From NCBI GenBank assembly GCA_900466475.1, contig UBMI01000003.1, positions 124,001-188,000 of the forward strand: a stretch of DNA of 64,000 nucleotides, given 5' to 3'. A program made the position numbers and the translations under genes. Every line of letters begins with the position of its first letter. Position 1 is the stretch's first letter. The notes beneath the pieces are model-generated. The model was not told the DNA's origin. It made no database searches and worked only from the letters and a program-made list of their open reading frames with translations. Below are positions 55,990 through 64,000 of the stretch, piece by piece. The stretch is from Hyphomicrobiales bacterium (GTDB lineage: Bacteria; Pseudomonadota; Alphaproteobacteria; Rhizobiales; Rhizobiaceae).

Positions 55990-56640
55990 CTATCCGCCTG
56001 CGGGGTCGCTGCCATCGTGCGCGGCGATGAACATGGTGACGGCAGATCGGCAGTAGGATTCGATTTCGTTGTCGTCCTCTGCTCTCGCCTCATCGAAACG
56101 CGCGATAATTAGGAGATCGGATCCTTTGAAAAGGGCGGCAAACAAGCGGGCGGACCAGAGCGGATCGGGCACGTTCAGAAGCGCCTTCGCATGCAACTGA
56201 CGCAGTAGGGCCTCGACCTGGGCGATGATATGGGCGGGGCCGGCTTCGTATTGGATCTTGCTTAGCGACTTTTGGTTCGGCGTGTCGGCCGTGACCATTG
56301 CTTCCACGTTGCGGACGTCTGGGCGCAGCAGCGTGCGAAGCAGCGATGATCCCACCGCCATGAGTTGATCCTCGGCCGAACCGCCGACGCCTTCAAAAAG
56401 CGCCTGTGGTATTAACTGCTGGCAGCGGGCCGCAAACGCCGCGCCAAACAGCGCCTCCTTGTTCTCGAAGTGCCTGTAGATGCTAAGCTTGGATATCTTC
56501 GCTCGCTGGGCGACCTTGTCCAATGTCGTCGCTTGAAAACCCAATTCCGCAAACAGTTCGCCCGCGGCGTCGACTATGGTTTGGCCAAGCGCCTCATTGG
56601 CGGGCCGGCCGCGCCGTGCGCGGACGTTTTCTTCGGGCAC
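55990..56640 (-). CDS. TetR-family regulator
   Basis: 216 residues from GTG 56640. HTH AELGFQATTLDKVAQRAKISKLSIYRHFENKEALFGA. The C-terminal ligand domain is of the AefR-like type (TetR_C_7). It diverges from the flavin oxidoreductase gene at 56832 with about 190 bp between and likely represses it. Confidence 0.86.
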   Translation of the reverse strand: MPEENVRARRGRPANEALGQTIVDAAGELFAELGFQATTLDKVAQRAKISKLSIYRHFENKEALFGAAFAARCQQLIPQALFEGVGGSAEDQLMAVGSSLLRTLLRPDVRNVEAMVTADTPNQKSLSKIQYEAGPAHIIAQVEALLRQLHAKALLNVPDPLWSARLFAALFKGSDLLIIARFDEARAEDDNEIESYCRSAVTMFIAAHDGSDPAGG

Positions 56641-56831
56641 GATAATTACAGTCCTTGACAGTATCTTTATTCTCGAATTACGATACTACACAGTTTCATA
56701 ATTTCCAAGAGTGGATTTTATCATGTCCGCCAAATCAGGTTTCCTTGGCCGCCCATCGAGTGCGCATCGCTGGATGAAATTGCGCCAGACTCAGCCCAAC
56801 CTCTTGCATACACAACACGGAGCTTATCACC

Positions 56832-57725
56832 ATGGATGACGTCATCATCATCGGCGGCAGCTTTGCCGGCCTCGCCGCCGCCCTGCAGCTCGGCCGCGCC
56901 CGACGCAAGGTCACCGTTTTCGATACCGGCCTGCCGCGCAATCGCTTCGCCGGCCACTCGCATGGTCTACTCGGCCACGATCATAAGCCACCGCTGGACA
57001 TCCTGGCCGAGGCGCGGCGGCAACTGACGCGTTATCCCACGGTCAATTTGGTCAATGCCCGGGCCGACACCATCTCCGGCCCCATCGACAACTTCTCCGT
57101 CCGCACTGGCGATGGCGAAAGCTTCGGTGCGCGCCGCGTCATCCTAAGCTACGGCGTCGCCGATCAGATGCCTGATGTTCCCGGCTTTGTCCAAAGCTGG
57201 GGCACCTCGATCGTGCCCTGCCCCTACTGCGATGGCTTTGAATTCGCCGACCAGCATTGGGGCCTCGTCTGGTCAGGACCAACGTCGCACAATTACGTCA
57301 GGCTGTATCACGACTGGACCGACACATTGACTGTCTTTGCCGATGGTCACGACATTTCACCCGATATCCGTGCCGATCTGGCGCGCCGCAACATACCTGT
57401 CGTCGATGGGCGGATCGCCGAAATCGGCCATCACCGGGGCCATATCACCACCGTTAATCTCGAGAGTGGCCGCAATGCCGGCGTAGATATCCTGTTCGCG
57501 CATCCGCGCAACAAGCCGTCCTCAAGCCTGCATGAGCCATTGGGCCTCGCCACGGTCAATACGCCCTTCGGCATCGCCCTTAAGGTCGATGAGCGTCGCG
57601 AGACCAGCATGCCGGGCATCTACGCCGCCGGCGATCTCGCAAATCCGGCCATGAACTCGGTCACTACGGCAATATCGCAGGGCGCGACGGCAGGGATTTC
57701 CGCCCAGCAGTCGATGCTGGCTTGA
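56832..57725 (+). CDS. Thioredoxin-reductase-like NAD(P)/FAD oxidoreductase
   Basis: 297 residues. FAD Rossmann motif VIIIGGSFAGLAAALQLGRA, redox-active CPYC at 130-133 (PCPYCDGFE), and GIYAAGDL at the C-terminus. The family of TrxB-like proteins includes disulfide-forming enzymes and nitroreductases; no NADPH-domain detail decides. Its divergent TetR regulator suggests induction by a small molecule. Confidence 0.87.
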   Translation: MDDVIIIGGSFAGLAAALQLGRARRKVTVFDTGLPRNRFAGHSHGLLGHDHKPPLDILAEARRQLTRYPTVNLVNARADTISGPIDNFSVRTGDGESFGARRVILSYGVADQMPDVPGFVQSWGTSIVPCPYCDGFEFADQHWGLVWSGPTSHNYVRLYHDWTDTLTVFADGHDISPDIRADLARRNIPVVDGRIAEIGHHRGHITTVNLESGRNAGVDILFAHPRNKPSSSLHEPLGLATVNTPFGIALKVDERRETSMPGIYAAGDLANPAMNSVTTAISQGATAGISAQQSMLA

Positions 57726-57729
57726 GAGC

Positions 57730-57918
57730 GTAGATACCTTTCTCCGGGCGCGGCGGGCTATTGCCGGGAAACCGCAGGCTGCCGAGGCCCATGCGAAAGA
57801 CGCCCTCGCAGAGCTGCTAACCAACCAAGACGTGGAGACCCTGAAGCCCGTCGAACGAGGCATGGGCGACAATACATCTAGAGCGCTCACGTCCGATCTC
57901 GCTCACCTCGAAGCATGA
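57730..57918 (+). pseudogene. N-terminal relic of a tyrosine recombinase
   Basis: DALAELLTNQDVETLKPVERGMGDNTSRALTSDLAHLEA and a stop. This matches ELAELLTDQDVETLRHLVNKGTGDNTLRALTSDLAYLQA of the integrase at 44462, so it is the DNA-binding N-terminus of a second copy; its catalytic domain is absent. It lies directly after the flavin oxidoreductase and before a nucleotidyltransferase relic. Confidence 0.7.
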
Positions 57919-57939
57919 GGACTGGCCGCTCGCACACCA

Positions 57940-58200
57940 TCTGTGCCGGAGAAACGTGCGGCCGATCCGGATCGCGACAAGCGGCAGTGCTGTTTGAAGC
58001 CCTCCGGCAAACAAGGCGAGCCTGTGACCTTGCTCTTGGTTAGAAACGAGGCGTGGGAACGTGGAACGGCTTGGCAAGCCGCCATCCGTTCGGGAGCTTC
58101 CATGCCTGACGAGGTCGGCAGGGACCATCTGACGTCCTGTCTTACAGTCGGTTCGAAGAGGTCCGCGAGCAAGCCGTCCTGCCGTTCGAAGCGCAGCCTT
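57940..58200 (+). pseudogene. C-terminal relic of a GSU2403-type nucleotidyltransferase
   Basis: In two frames: AVLFEALRQTRRACDLALG then NEAWERGTAWQAAIRSGASMPDEV, matching AALLFEALQQTRRSADLALA and NEAWERGPAWQEGIRTGAGM of the intact gene at 12508-13602. The order is conserved, the frame is broken and the rest of the gene is missing. It joins the integrase relic end to end, suggesting a deletion between two neighbouring genes. Confidence 0.72.
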
Positions 58201-58257
58201 GTAAAAACGCCCGTTGAGGCACCGGTCTCCGGGATAATCCAATTGCATCAAGGCAGT

Positions 58258-58284
58258 CCCTGGCCCCTGGCCCCTGGCCCCTGG
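58258..58284 (+). repeat. Heptanucleotide tandem repeat
   Basis: CCCTGGC repeated 3.9 times without interruption between the nucleotidyltransferase relic and direct repeat A. Slippage-prone; no function seen. Confidence 0.85.
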
Positions 58285-58290
58285 TAGAAG

Positions 58291-58400
58291 AGCGCAACGC
58301 CATGATCGGCAATCGTCCACTCCCGAACTTGCGAATACGCGATCAAACGGAAGCGGCTGGCAGCAGAGTTGCGTCCCGCGATTGAACAGACATGGGAACC
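58291..58400 (+). repeat. Direct repeat A (0.11 kb) upstream of DUF3072
   Basis: About 110 bp beginning AGCGCAACGCCATGATCGGC and ending GGAACC. It is nearly the same as repeat B at 59638-59745 (about 10 mismatches, one gap, by eye), in direct orientation, bracketing DUF3072 and the second Phd/VapC locus. Its last bases carry the -35 of a GGAAC-N17-CGTT promoter. Confidence 0.8.
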
Positions 58401-58420
58401 ATCAGCTGCCAAAGAACGTT
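58395..58420 (+). promoter_or_regulatory. EcfG-type general-stress promoter of DUF3072
   Basis: GGAAC at 58395-58399, a 17-nt spacer and CGTT at 58417-58420, the alphaproteobacterial EcfG (RpoE2/SigT) consensus. The DUF3072 start codon is 26 nt downstream. The gene is thus expected in the PhyR-NepR-EcfG stress regulon. Confidence 0.65.
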
Positions 58421-58446
58421 TGCAGAACAAATTGAAGGAGATCGTA

Positions 58447-58662
58447 ATGAGTGGCAACCCGAAAACCGATATGTCGTCCAACACGCAGAAGGACCCGGAC
58501 GAATGGGTCAGCGGCGACGAGCCGATGACTGGTGCGCAGCGCTCTTATCTGAAGACCCTATCGGAACAGGCGCATCAACCGGACGCTTACGGCGAGGATC
58601 TGACGAAAGCGGAAGCCTCTAAGCGCATTGACGAACTCAAGCAGTCGCTAGACCTGGCGTGA
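58447..58662 (+). CDS. DUF3072 small stress protein
   Basis: 71 residues from ATG 58447 (SD GAAGGAG). MTGAQRSYLKTLSEQAHQPD then LTKAEASKRIDELKQSL is the DUF3072 pattern, a short helical motif widespread in stress-induced rhizobial and actinobacterial genes. Function unknown. Driven by a putative EcfG promoter. Confidence 0.83.
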   Translation: MSGNPKTDMSSNTQKDPDEWVSGDEPMTGAQRSYLKTLSEQAHQPDAYGEDLTKAEASKRIDELKQSLDLA

Positions 58663-58865
58663 CGCATCCACAGCGTGGCGCATCATCAGGTGGCAATTGC
58701 ATCTGCCGACCGATGCGCTGCGCCAGATAGATCCCATCCCTGCTATATTCGTATCCATGAAGCGCCGCGTCTCGGAAAAATCCACGAAGTCGTGGCGTTT
58801 CCACCTTCTTTGGCCACCGAAATCAACTAAATGGCTAGACAGGCTAGCTCACTCGGAGAACAACC

Positions 58866-59120
58866 ATGGAATGGCAGCTACAGGACGCGAAAAACCAGTT
58901 TTCAAAAGTGGTGCAAAAGGCGCGATTTGAAGGTCCGCAGGAAATCACAGTCCGTGGAGAAAGAACCGCTGTTGTATTGTCTACGCGGGACTATGACACC
59001 TTGCGCGCAGGCCGCCCCACACTCGTTGACGATCTACTCGGCGGTCCGGCGTGGGACGACAAGCTCGTTGATGCGGTCGAGGCGCGCGCCAAGAGCCCCA
59101 GCCGCGACGTGGCCTTCTGA
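58866..59120 (+). CDS. Type II antitoxin, Phd/YefM family
   Basis: 84 residues, ATG 58866 with SD GGAG. MEWQLQDAKNQFSKVVQKARF, EITVRGERTAVVLSTRDYDTL is the Phd domain; the C-terminal part would clamp the toxin. Overlaps the toxin start as TGATG. The frame is intact while the toxin is frameshifted. Confidence 0.87.
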   Translation: MEWQLQDAKNQFSKVVQKARFEGPQEITVRGERTAVVLSTRDYDTLRAGRPTLVDDLLGGPAWDDKLVDAVEARAKSPSRDVAF

Positions 59121-59517
59121 TGTACCTGCTGGAGACCAATATTGTCTCGGAAGCGCGACGCGGCACCCGCAGGCAGTCTCTTGGTTACGATCGGTAGATC
59201 CGCTTAGCGTCCACGTAAGCGCCTTGACTCTAGGCGAAATCATGCGCGGCATCGCGCTGAACAAAAGTCTGACCCGAGAGCCGCCTCTCAAGTGGCTGCG
59301 CAAGCTACGCCGGAACCACGGCGATCGTATCCTGCCGGTAACTGACCAGATCGCCGTGGAATGGGGTCGGATCGCAGCGATCCGTCCGCGGGGCGATATT
59401 GATGGGCTGCTCGCCGCGACCGCGATCATCCACGACCTGATCCTCGTCACACGCAACGTCAAGGACTTCGAGGACATCGACGCAACTGTGATCAATCCCT
59501 GGGATATGTCGGCGTAG
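59120..59517 (+). pseudogene. VapC PIN toxin, frameshifted near its start
   Basis: ATG 59120 gives MYLLETNIVSEARRG, the first PIN strand with Glu in place of the usual Asp (LLDTN), and then the frame ends early. From about 59150 the other frame continues ATRHPQAVSWLRSVDPLSVH, VSALTLGEIMRGI, GDIDGLLAATAIIHDLILVTRNVKDFED and ATVINPW to a stop at 59517. Without a fix the toxin is not made. Confidence 0.82.
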
Positions 59518-59652
59518 GACAAGATCGTCCTTCAAAAGCCGCTCGATTACAGCGCGGTTATCAGCGCGCTGCTCCGTCGCCGCAACGACGGCGACGTCAG
59601 CCCAGAGGAGGCGTCAAGACATGCGATCCTCCACAACAGCGCAGTGCCGTGA
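59518..59652 (+). pseudogene. Possible tail of a response-regulator receiver domain
   Basis: Directly after the VapC stop the frame reads DKIVLQKPLDYSAVISALLR before ending at 59652. KP-x-D-Y-x-x-V-x-x-A-L is the usual end of a CheY-like domain (beta5/alpha5 with its conserved Lys-Pro). The rest is gone. A weak call from a short match. Confidence 0.35.
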
Positions 59653-59745
59653 TCGGCAATCGTCCACTCCCGAGCTTGCGAACGCGCGATTAAACGGAAG
59701 CGGCTGGCAGCAGAGTTGTGCCTCCGATTGAACAGACACGGAACC
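59638..59745 (+). repeat. Direct repeat B (0.11 kb)
   Basis: Second copy of the repeat at 58291-58400, here between the VapC relic and the end of the alcohol dehydrogenase gene. GGAACC is kept but no CGTT follows at the right spacing, so it lacks the EcfG promoter. Confidence 0.8.
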
Positions 59746-59769
59746 TATTCGGTCGCCATGTCTGCCCCG

Positions 59770-60939
59770 TTAAGGCTTGAGAACGACTTTGACGCAGCCA
59801 TCCTTCTTCTCGAGGAAAGTCTTGTAGAGATCCGGCCCGTCTTCCAGACCCCCCGTATGCGTTATGATGAAGGATGGATCGATCTCGCCCTTCTGGACCC
59901 GCTCCATCAGGAGCGGCAGGTAGCGCTGGACAGGGGTCTGGGCCATTTTGAAGGTCAGGCCGCGGTTGATTGCCGATCCCATCGGGATCTTGTCGAGGAA
60001 GCCGCCATAAACACCGACGATCGATACCGTGCCGAAGTTGCGGCAACAATGGATGGCCTGGCGCAGCACATGGGGCCGATCGGTGCCCATGAAGGTCGCC
60101 ACCTTGATACGGTCCAGTCGGGCATCCCAGCTTGCGGAGGGATCGGACTCGGTGCCAACCGCATCGATACAGGCATCGGCGCCGCGACCGTGTGTCAGTT
60201 CCATGATGCGGTCATAGATATCTTCCTCGAGATAATCGAGCGTCATGGCGCCGGACTTTTGGGCAAGCGCCAGCCGCTCCGGCACGCTGTCGATTGCAAT
60301 GACACGCTCAGCTCCGAGGATGAACGCGGACTTGATTGCCATCTGGCCCACCGGCCCGCAACCCCAGATCGCGATCGTATCACCCGGCTGAATGTCGCAG
60401 AAATCGGCCGCCATATAGCCGGTTGGAAAAATATCCGACAGGAACAGCACCTGCTCGTCCGTCAGGCCGTCCGGCACCTTGATCGGGCCGACATCGGCAT
60501 AAGGCACCCGCAGGTATTCCGCCTGCCCGCCGCTGAACCCGCCAAGCAGATGGGTATAGCCGAACAGGCCGGCCGGCGAGTTGCCCCACATCTTGGTGAC
60601 TTTCTCCGGGTTCGGGTTGGACCGCTCGCAGCCGGAAAAGAAGCCGCGCTTGCAAAAGAAGCATTCGCCGCAGGAAATGGTGAAGGGCACGACGACGCGG
60701 TCACCCACCTTCAGCTTGCTGTTGTCCTTGCCGACCTCGACCACCTCGCCCATGGTCTCGTGGCCCATGACGTCGCCGCTATGCATGTCGGGCATCACCC
60801 CGTTGTAAAGATGCAGATCCGATCCGCAGATCGCGCAGGCGGTTACCTTGATAATTGCGTCGCGGCCATCCTCGATGACCGGATCGGGAACGCTTTCGCA
60901 GCGAATGTCGTGCTTGCCGTGCCAGGTCAAAGCTTTCAT
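59770..60939 (-). CDS. Zinc-dependent alcohol dehydrogenase (FdhA/formaldehyde-dehydrogenase-like)
   Basis: 389 residues. Catalytic Zn ligands Cys38, His60 and Glu61 (GHETMG), structural Zn Cys90, 93, 96 and 104 ([10 protein letters not shown]), NAD(P)-binding [15 protein letters not shown]. It resembles the glutathione-independent formaldehyde dehydrogenase and related alcohol dehydrogenases with a long insert ([20 protein letters not shown]). Often paired in rhizobia with the SDR encoded next to it. Confidence 0.9.
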   Translation of the reverse strand: MKALTWHGKHDIRCESVPDPVIEDGRDAIIKVTACAICGSDLHLYNGVMPDMHSGDVMGHETMGEVVEVGKDNSKLKVGDRVVVPFTISCGECFFCKRGFFSGCERSNPNPEKVTKMWGNSPAGLFGYTHLLGGFSGGQAEYLRVPYADVGPIKVPDGLTDEQVLFLSDIFPTGYMAADFCDIQPGDTIAIWGCGPVGQMAIKSAFILGAERVIAIDSVPERLALAQKSGAMTLDYLEEDIYDRIMELTHGRGADACIDAVGTESDPSASWDARLDRIKVATFMGTDRPHVLRQAIHCCRNFGTVSIVGVYGGFLDKIPMGSAINRGLTFKMAQTPVQRYLPLLMERVQKGEIDPSFIITHTGGLEDGPDLYKTFLEKKDGCVKVVLKP

Positions 60940-60985
60940 GTCATGTCATCCTCTTCCAGGAGTAATATCTCTTGTCCCGCGTCTC

Positions 60986-61978
60986 TCAGGGCTGGCCACT
61001 TCCGCCGGCCGAGCCGTAGACTTGTCCCGTCGCATAGGACGCCGACGGATCTGCCAACTGCACATAGATCGACGCCAGTTCGGCCGGCTGTCCCGGACGG
61101 CCCATCGGCGTCTTGCCGCCGAACTGTTCCAGCTTCTCCATGGTCGCCCCACCAGAAACCTGCAGCGGCGTCCAGATCGGCCCCGGCGCCACGCCGTTGA
61201 CGCGGATGCCCTTCGGACCGAGCTGCTTTGCCATCGATTTGGTGAAGTTCATGCCGGCAGCCTTGGTCATTGCGTAGTCGACCAGATCCTCGGAGGGATC
61301 GTAGGCCTGCTCCGACGTCGTGATGATGATGTTCGATCCCGGCTTGAGATGCTTGAGCGCGGCCTTCGTCAGCCAGAACATGGCGTAGATGTTGGTCTTC
61401 ATGGTGGCATCGAACGCTTCGCTCGTTATGTCGGAGAGCGCGCCGGCCTGTTGCTGTCGTCCCGCATTGCTGACGAGGACGTCGAGACCGCCGAGCGCGG
61501 CCGCAGCATCCTCGACAAGCTTGGTGCAGAATGCCTCCTCACGAAGATCGCCGGGCAATGCAACGGCTTTGCGTCCTTCCTTCTCGATCAGGGCGATGAC
61601 CTCTTTGGCATCGGGCTCCTCGTCGGGAAGGTAATTGATCGCAACATCGGCGCCCTCTCGGGCGTAAGCGATCGCGGCGGCCCGGCCCATGCCGGAATCG
61701 CCACCCGTGATCAGCGCCTTGCGACGGGCCAGACGACCCGATCCCTTGTAGGCGTTCTCGCCATGGTCGGGCTTCGGGTTCATCTTGCCCGCCAGGCCCG
61801 GGAACGGCTGCTTCTGTTTTTCGAATGGCGGCTTAGGATACTTTGACGTCGGATCCTGCAACATAATCGGCTCCTTTGATCGATTGGCGCTTGATTGGGC
61901 GAATGCTGGAAAGACGGATGACGCCAAAGCCGCGGAGGCGGCCGCGAGCACCGAGCGGCGTCTAATCTTCGTGGTCAT
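60986..61978 (-). CDS. SDR-family oxidoreductase with Tat-like leader (YghA-like)
   Basis: 330 residues from ATG 61978 (an upstream start at 62032 adds an unlikely leader). IRRRSVLAAASAALASSVFP looks like a Tat/lipid-like export signal ending FAQ, unusual for an SDR. The core has TGGDSGMG at 91-98, NAG and YAMTKAAG. Similar to YghA-type glyoxal/aldehyde reductases. 46 bp upstream of the alcohol dehydrogenase, same operon. Confidence 0.85.
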   Translation of the reverse strand: MTTKIRRRSVLAAASAALASSVFPAFAQSSANRSKEPIMLQDPTSKYPKPPFEKQKQPFPGLAGKMNPKPDHGENAYKGSGRLARRKALITGGDSGMGRAAAIAYAREGADVAINYLPDEEPDAKEVIALIEKEGRKAVALPGDLREEAFCTKLVEDAAAALGGLDVLVSNAGRQQQAGALSDITSEAFDATMKTNIYAMFWLTKAALKHLKPGSNIIITTSEQAYDPSEDLVDYAMTKAAGMNFTKSMAKQLGPKGIRVNGVAPGPIWTPLQVSGGATMEKLEQFGGKTPMGRPGQPAELASIYVQLADPSASYATGQVYGSAGGSGQP

Positions 61979-62189
61979 GGGACATCCTTGGCAGGAAGAT
62001 GCGTTGATCGAACGAGACGATGGTCGCTGCATTCGTCCCGTGTCGTGACGGTCGGGGAAGTCGGATTGTCATCATCGTCTCCGGTCGATGGGTCTTGCTG
62101 AACTTCGCTTCAACGCCAATGTTCCAAGCAACGAGCATTTCAAAGAACCAACCGATGCTGATCGAGTTGGTCGAGCAAAGGAGATCCCG

Positions 62190-63065
62190 ATGCCCCACCT
62201 CGACACAGACGACCTGCGCATAACGTTCAAAGAGACGGGCGCTCGGTCCGGAAAACCGGTACTTCTGCTTCACGGCTGGCCTGATGACGCAACGACCTGG
62301 GAAGCGATCGTGGATCTTCTGAAGGACCGCCATCTTCGTTTTGTCATTCCATATCTGCGCGGCTTTGGGCCTACGACGTTTCTAAACGACAAAGCGCCGA
62401 GAACGGCGAATGGCGGGATCCTCGCCATGGATGCGATCGCCTTGATGGATGGACTGGGCATCGAAAAATTCGCGGTCGTCGGCCACGACTGGGGATCGCA
62501 TATCGCCGAATGCCTGGCGATCGGATGGCAAGACAGGGTCGATCGCATCGCCCTGCTTTCGTCCACGCCGCGCATGGGCGGATTGCGGACGCCGGCGTTC
62601 AGCCAAGCTCAGCTTTATTGGTACCAGTGGTTCATGGCGACCAAGCGCGGTGCTGCGGCCATCGACAATGATCGGAAGGGATATGCCCGTCTGCAGTGGC
62701 AGAACTGGGCGCCGGACGGATGGTTCGACGACGCGACGTTCGATCGTGTGGCGAAATCCTTCGAGAACCCGGACTGGCTCGGCGTCACTCTGCACAGTTA
62801 TCGTGTCCGCTGGGAGGAGGCAGAGCCTGATGCGCGCAGCCTATGGCTCGAGGAAAAGGTGAAGGCGACGAAATCACTGTCGCTTCCCGCCATTTTCATT
62901 CATGGGATTGAGGACGGCGTTACGCCACTGTCGACGTCTGAGACCGTGCACGAGAAGTTCACAGGAGCGTTCGAACGGATCCTGCTGCAAAATGTCGGCC
63001 ACTTCCCTCAGCGGGAGGATCCGGAGGCAGTGGCGCGAGAACTTGCAGTGTTTCTCGCAGCCTGA
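62190..63065 (+). CDS. Alpha/beta hydrolase, epoxide-hydrolase-like
   Basis: 291 residues from ATG 62190 (SD AAGGAG). HGWP oxyanion motif at 28-31, nucleophile Asp100 in VVGHDWGSH, and a His in NVGHFPQRE at the end. The Asp nucleophile again indicates epoxide hydrolase or dehalogenase types. Divergent from the SDR gene, with about 210 bp between. Its substrate is unknown. Confidence 0.87.
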   Translation: MPHLDTDDLRITFKETGARSGKPVLLLHGWPDDATTWEAIVDLLKDRHLRFVIPYLRGFGPTTFLNDKAPRTANGGILAMDAIALMDGLGIEKFAVVGHDWGSHIAECLAIGWQDRVDRIALLSSTPRMGGLRTPAFSQAQLYWYQWFMATKRGAAAIDNDRKGYARLQWQNWAPDGWFDDATFDRVAKSFENPDWLGVTLHSYRVRWEEAEPDARSLWLEEKVKATKSLSLPAIFIHGIEDGVTPLSTSETVHEKFTGAFERILLQNVGHFPQREDPEAVARELAVFLAA

Positions 63066-63163
63066 GGGCAGCCGGTCCGGAACTTCGTCGGTTCCCAGAA
63101 CTTTAGCTGGAGCCCCCTGGATGTCCAGGCAGCCCGATACCTGCCATACCGAAGGTCCGCCCG

Positions 63164-64000
63164 ATGCAACAAACGCCAGCCGATCTCGAACCCCGCAAAG
63201 GAAGCCCGAGCCCGCGCATGGACGAGGACGAGTTCAAGAGGCGCTTTCGCAACCAGTTTCAAGATCCTGCCTTCGAGCCTCTAAAGGCGGAGCTCGAGAA
63301 GGTCACGGCGGCAGCCTGGGACGCATACGAGCACTCGCGCAAGAGCCCTCGCACGCAAAAGGCCGGGCCGGAATTTGCAAATCCTTCCTACGAGCTTGCG
63401 ACAGACTGGCTGGCGGCGCGCGACGCTATTTGCGAAGCGCAGCACCGCCATGACGATGCGAACGGCCCCCGCCGTTTCCTGCTGATAAACGGGTCGTCGC
63501 GCAGCGAACATACCTGTCCTGGCGAAATATCGAAAAGCTTTCGCATGGTCGAGATTGCCAAGAAGGTTTTGGAGCAGAACCCGCAAAGCAGTGTCGAGGT
63601 GCTCGATCTGAGCCGGATCACATCGGAATACGGTCGCCAGATCCATCCCTGCAAGGCCTGCTTCTCGACGTCGGCCGCACTCTGTCACTGGCCTTGTTCC
63701 TGCTATCCCAATTACTCGCTCGGGCAGATCCATGACTGGATGAACGACATCTATCCGATGTGGGTCGAAGCCCATGGCATCATGATCGTCACCCCGGTGA
63801 ACTGGTACCAGACCTCCTCGCCTCTGAAGCTGATGATCGACCGGCTGGTCTGTGCGGACGGGGGAAACCCTGATCCGACCACGACGCATGGAAAGCATGC
63901 AAAAGAAGCCAAGGAGATCGAGATGAAGGGATGGGACTATCCCAGGCATCTCGAAGGGCGTCTCTTTTCCGTGATTGTCCATGGCGACACCGAAGGCGTC
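63164..64000 (+). CDS. NAD(P)H-dependent FMN reductase/flavodoxin-like protein, 3' partial
   Basis: ATG 63164 (MQQTPADLEPRKGSPSPRMDEDEF) with an open frame to the window end (279 codons). After an N-terminal helical extension comes FLLINGSSRSEHTCPGEISK, the FMN-phosphate loop of flavodoxin-like reductases, then HPCKACFSTSAALCHWPCSC with a Cys cluster, and WYQTSSPLKLMIDRLVC. The Cys-rich insert recalls multimeric flavoproteins, but no Fe-S motif is certain. The C-terminus lies outside. Confidence 0.8.
   Translation, partial: MQQTPADLEPRKGSPSPRMDEDEFKRRFRNQFQDPAFEPLKAELEKVTAAAWDAYEHSRKSPRTQKAGPEFANPSYELATDWLAARDAICEAQHRHDDANGPRRFLLINGSSRSEHTCPGEISKSFRMVEIAKKVLEQNPQSSVEVLDLSRITSEYGRQIHPCKACFSTSAALCHWPCSCYPNYSLGQIHDWMNDIYPMWVEAHGIMIVTPVNWYQTSSPLKLMIDRLVCADGGNPDPTTTHGKHAKEAKEIEMKGWDYPRHLEGRLFSVIVHGDTEGV

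Noticed and set aside
59741..59765. EcfG promoter in repeat copy B
   Set aside because: GGAAC is present but no CGTT follows after 16-17 nt.
59716..61200. 494-residue plus-strand frame over the alcohol dehydrogenase
   Set aside because: Antisense to a gene with perfect zinc-ligand pattern; composition is His/Asp-rich shadow sequence.
1..64000. CRISPR arrays, rRNA, intact tRNA, insertion-sequence transposases
   Set aside because: No regularly spaced repeats, no rRNA-like or tRNA-fold sequences and no transposase motifs were seen; only short or relic repeats.

Overview
The window looks like an accessory stretch of a Rhizobiales genome, most likely Rhizobiaceae (Rhizobium/Agrobacterium type). 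The pointers are moderately high GC (about 60% by eye), dense LysR-regulated oxidoreductase islands, a Tat-exported PaoABC-type aldehyde oxidoreductase, DUF4112, DUF1656 and DUF3072 proteins, paired cold-shock genes with small satellite genes, and a GGAAC-N17-CGTT promoter of the alphaproteobacterial EcfG type. No rRNA, tRNA, CRISPR or replication genes are seen. A secondary replicon or genomic island is plausible but is inference.

Layout. 0-5 kb: alpha/beta hydrolases (one a broken chimera), an isochorismatase-like hydrolase and a 902-residue winged-helix/ATPase regulator. 5-11.5 kb: paoABC with xdhC-like and mocA-like maturation genes, followed on the same strand by a decayed cytochrome P460/DUF4405 pair. 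11.7-20.7 kb: gene-poor and relic-rich, with an intact GSU2403-type nucleotidyltransferase behind a palindrome-bearing promoter, a frameshifted sensor kinase, NIPSNAP, DUF4112, LysR and XRE regulators. 20.7-29.2 kb: AraC regulator, AaeB/AaeX/AaeA-like efflux operon, then LysR plus MFS-SDR-periplasmic protein operon. 29.3-34.7 kb: decayed alcohol dehydrogenase and DUF1330 genes, then an organosulfur-type monooxygenase cluster with two acyl-CoA-dehydrogenase-like paralogues, the second truncated. 34.7-43.8 kb: four LysR/HxlR-controlled electrophile and quinone detoxification units. 44-45.6 kb: antitoxin, a toxin stub and a frameshifted tyrosine recombinase. 45.7-54.6 kb: a stress cluster with two cold-shock proteins, transglutaminase-like protein, esterase, fatty-acid desaturase operon and many tiny genes. 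54.9-59.7 kb: toxin-antitoxin modules and relics, TetR with a flavin oxidoreductase, and a DUF3072/TA segment between 0.1 kb direct repeats. 59.7-64 kb: zinc alcohol dehydrogenase, SDR, alpha/beta hydrolase and a flavodoxin-like reductase cut by the window end.

Main themes. (1) Three toxin-antitoxin loci keep an open antitoxin gene while every toxin gene is truncated or frameshifted. (2) A cold-shock gene and a fatty-acid desaturase operon share an approximately 0.1 kb promoter/leader block, and the two cold-shock genes also share an identical 20-nt 3' UTR element, suggesting a common cold or membrane-stress circuit. (3) The nucleotidyltransferase and the recombinase each recur as relics at 57.7-58.2 kb. 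(4) Many genes carry single frameshifts, often explained by loss of one base in a short run. This is either real decay or residual assembly error and should be checked with reads.
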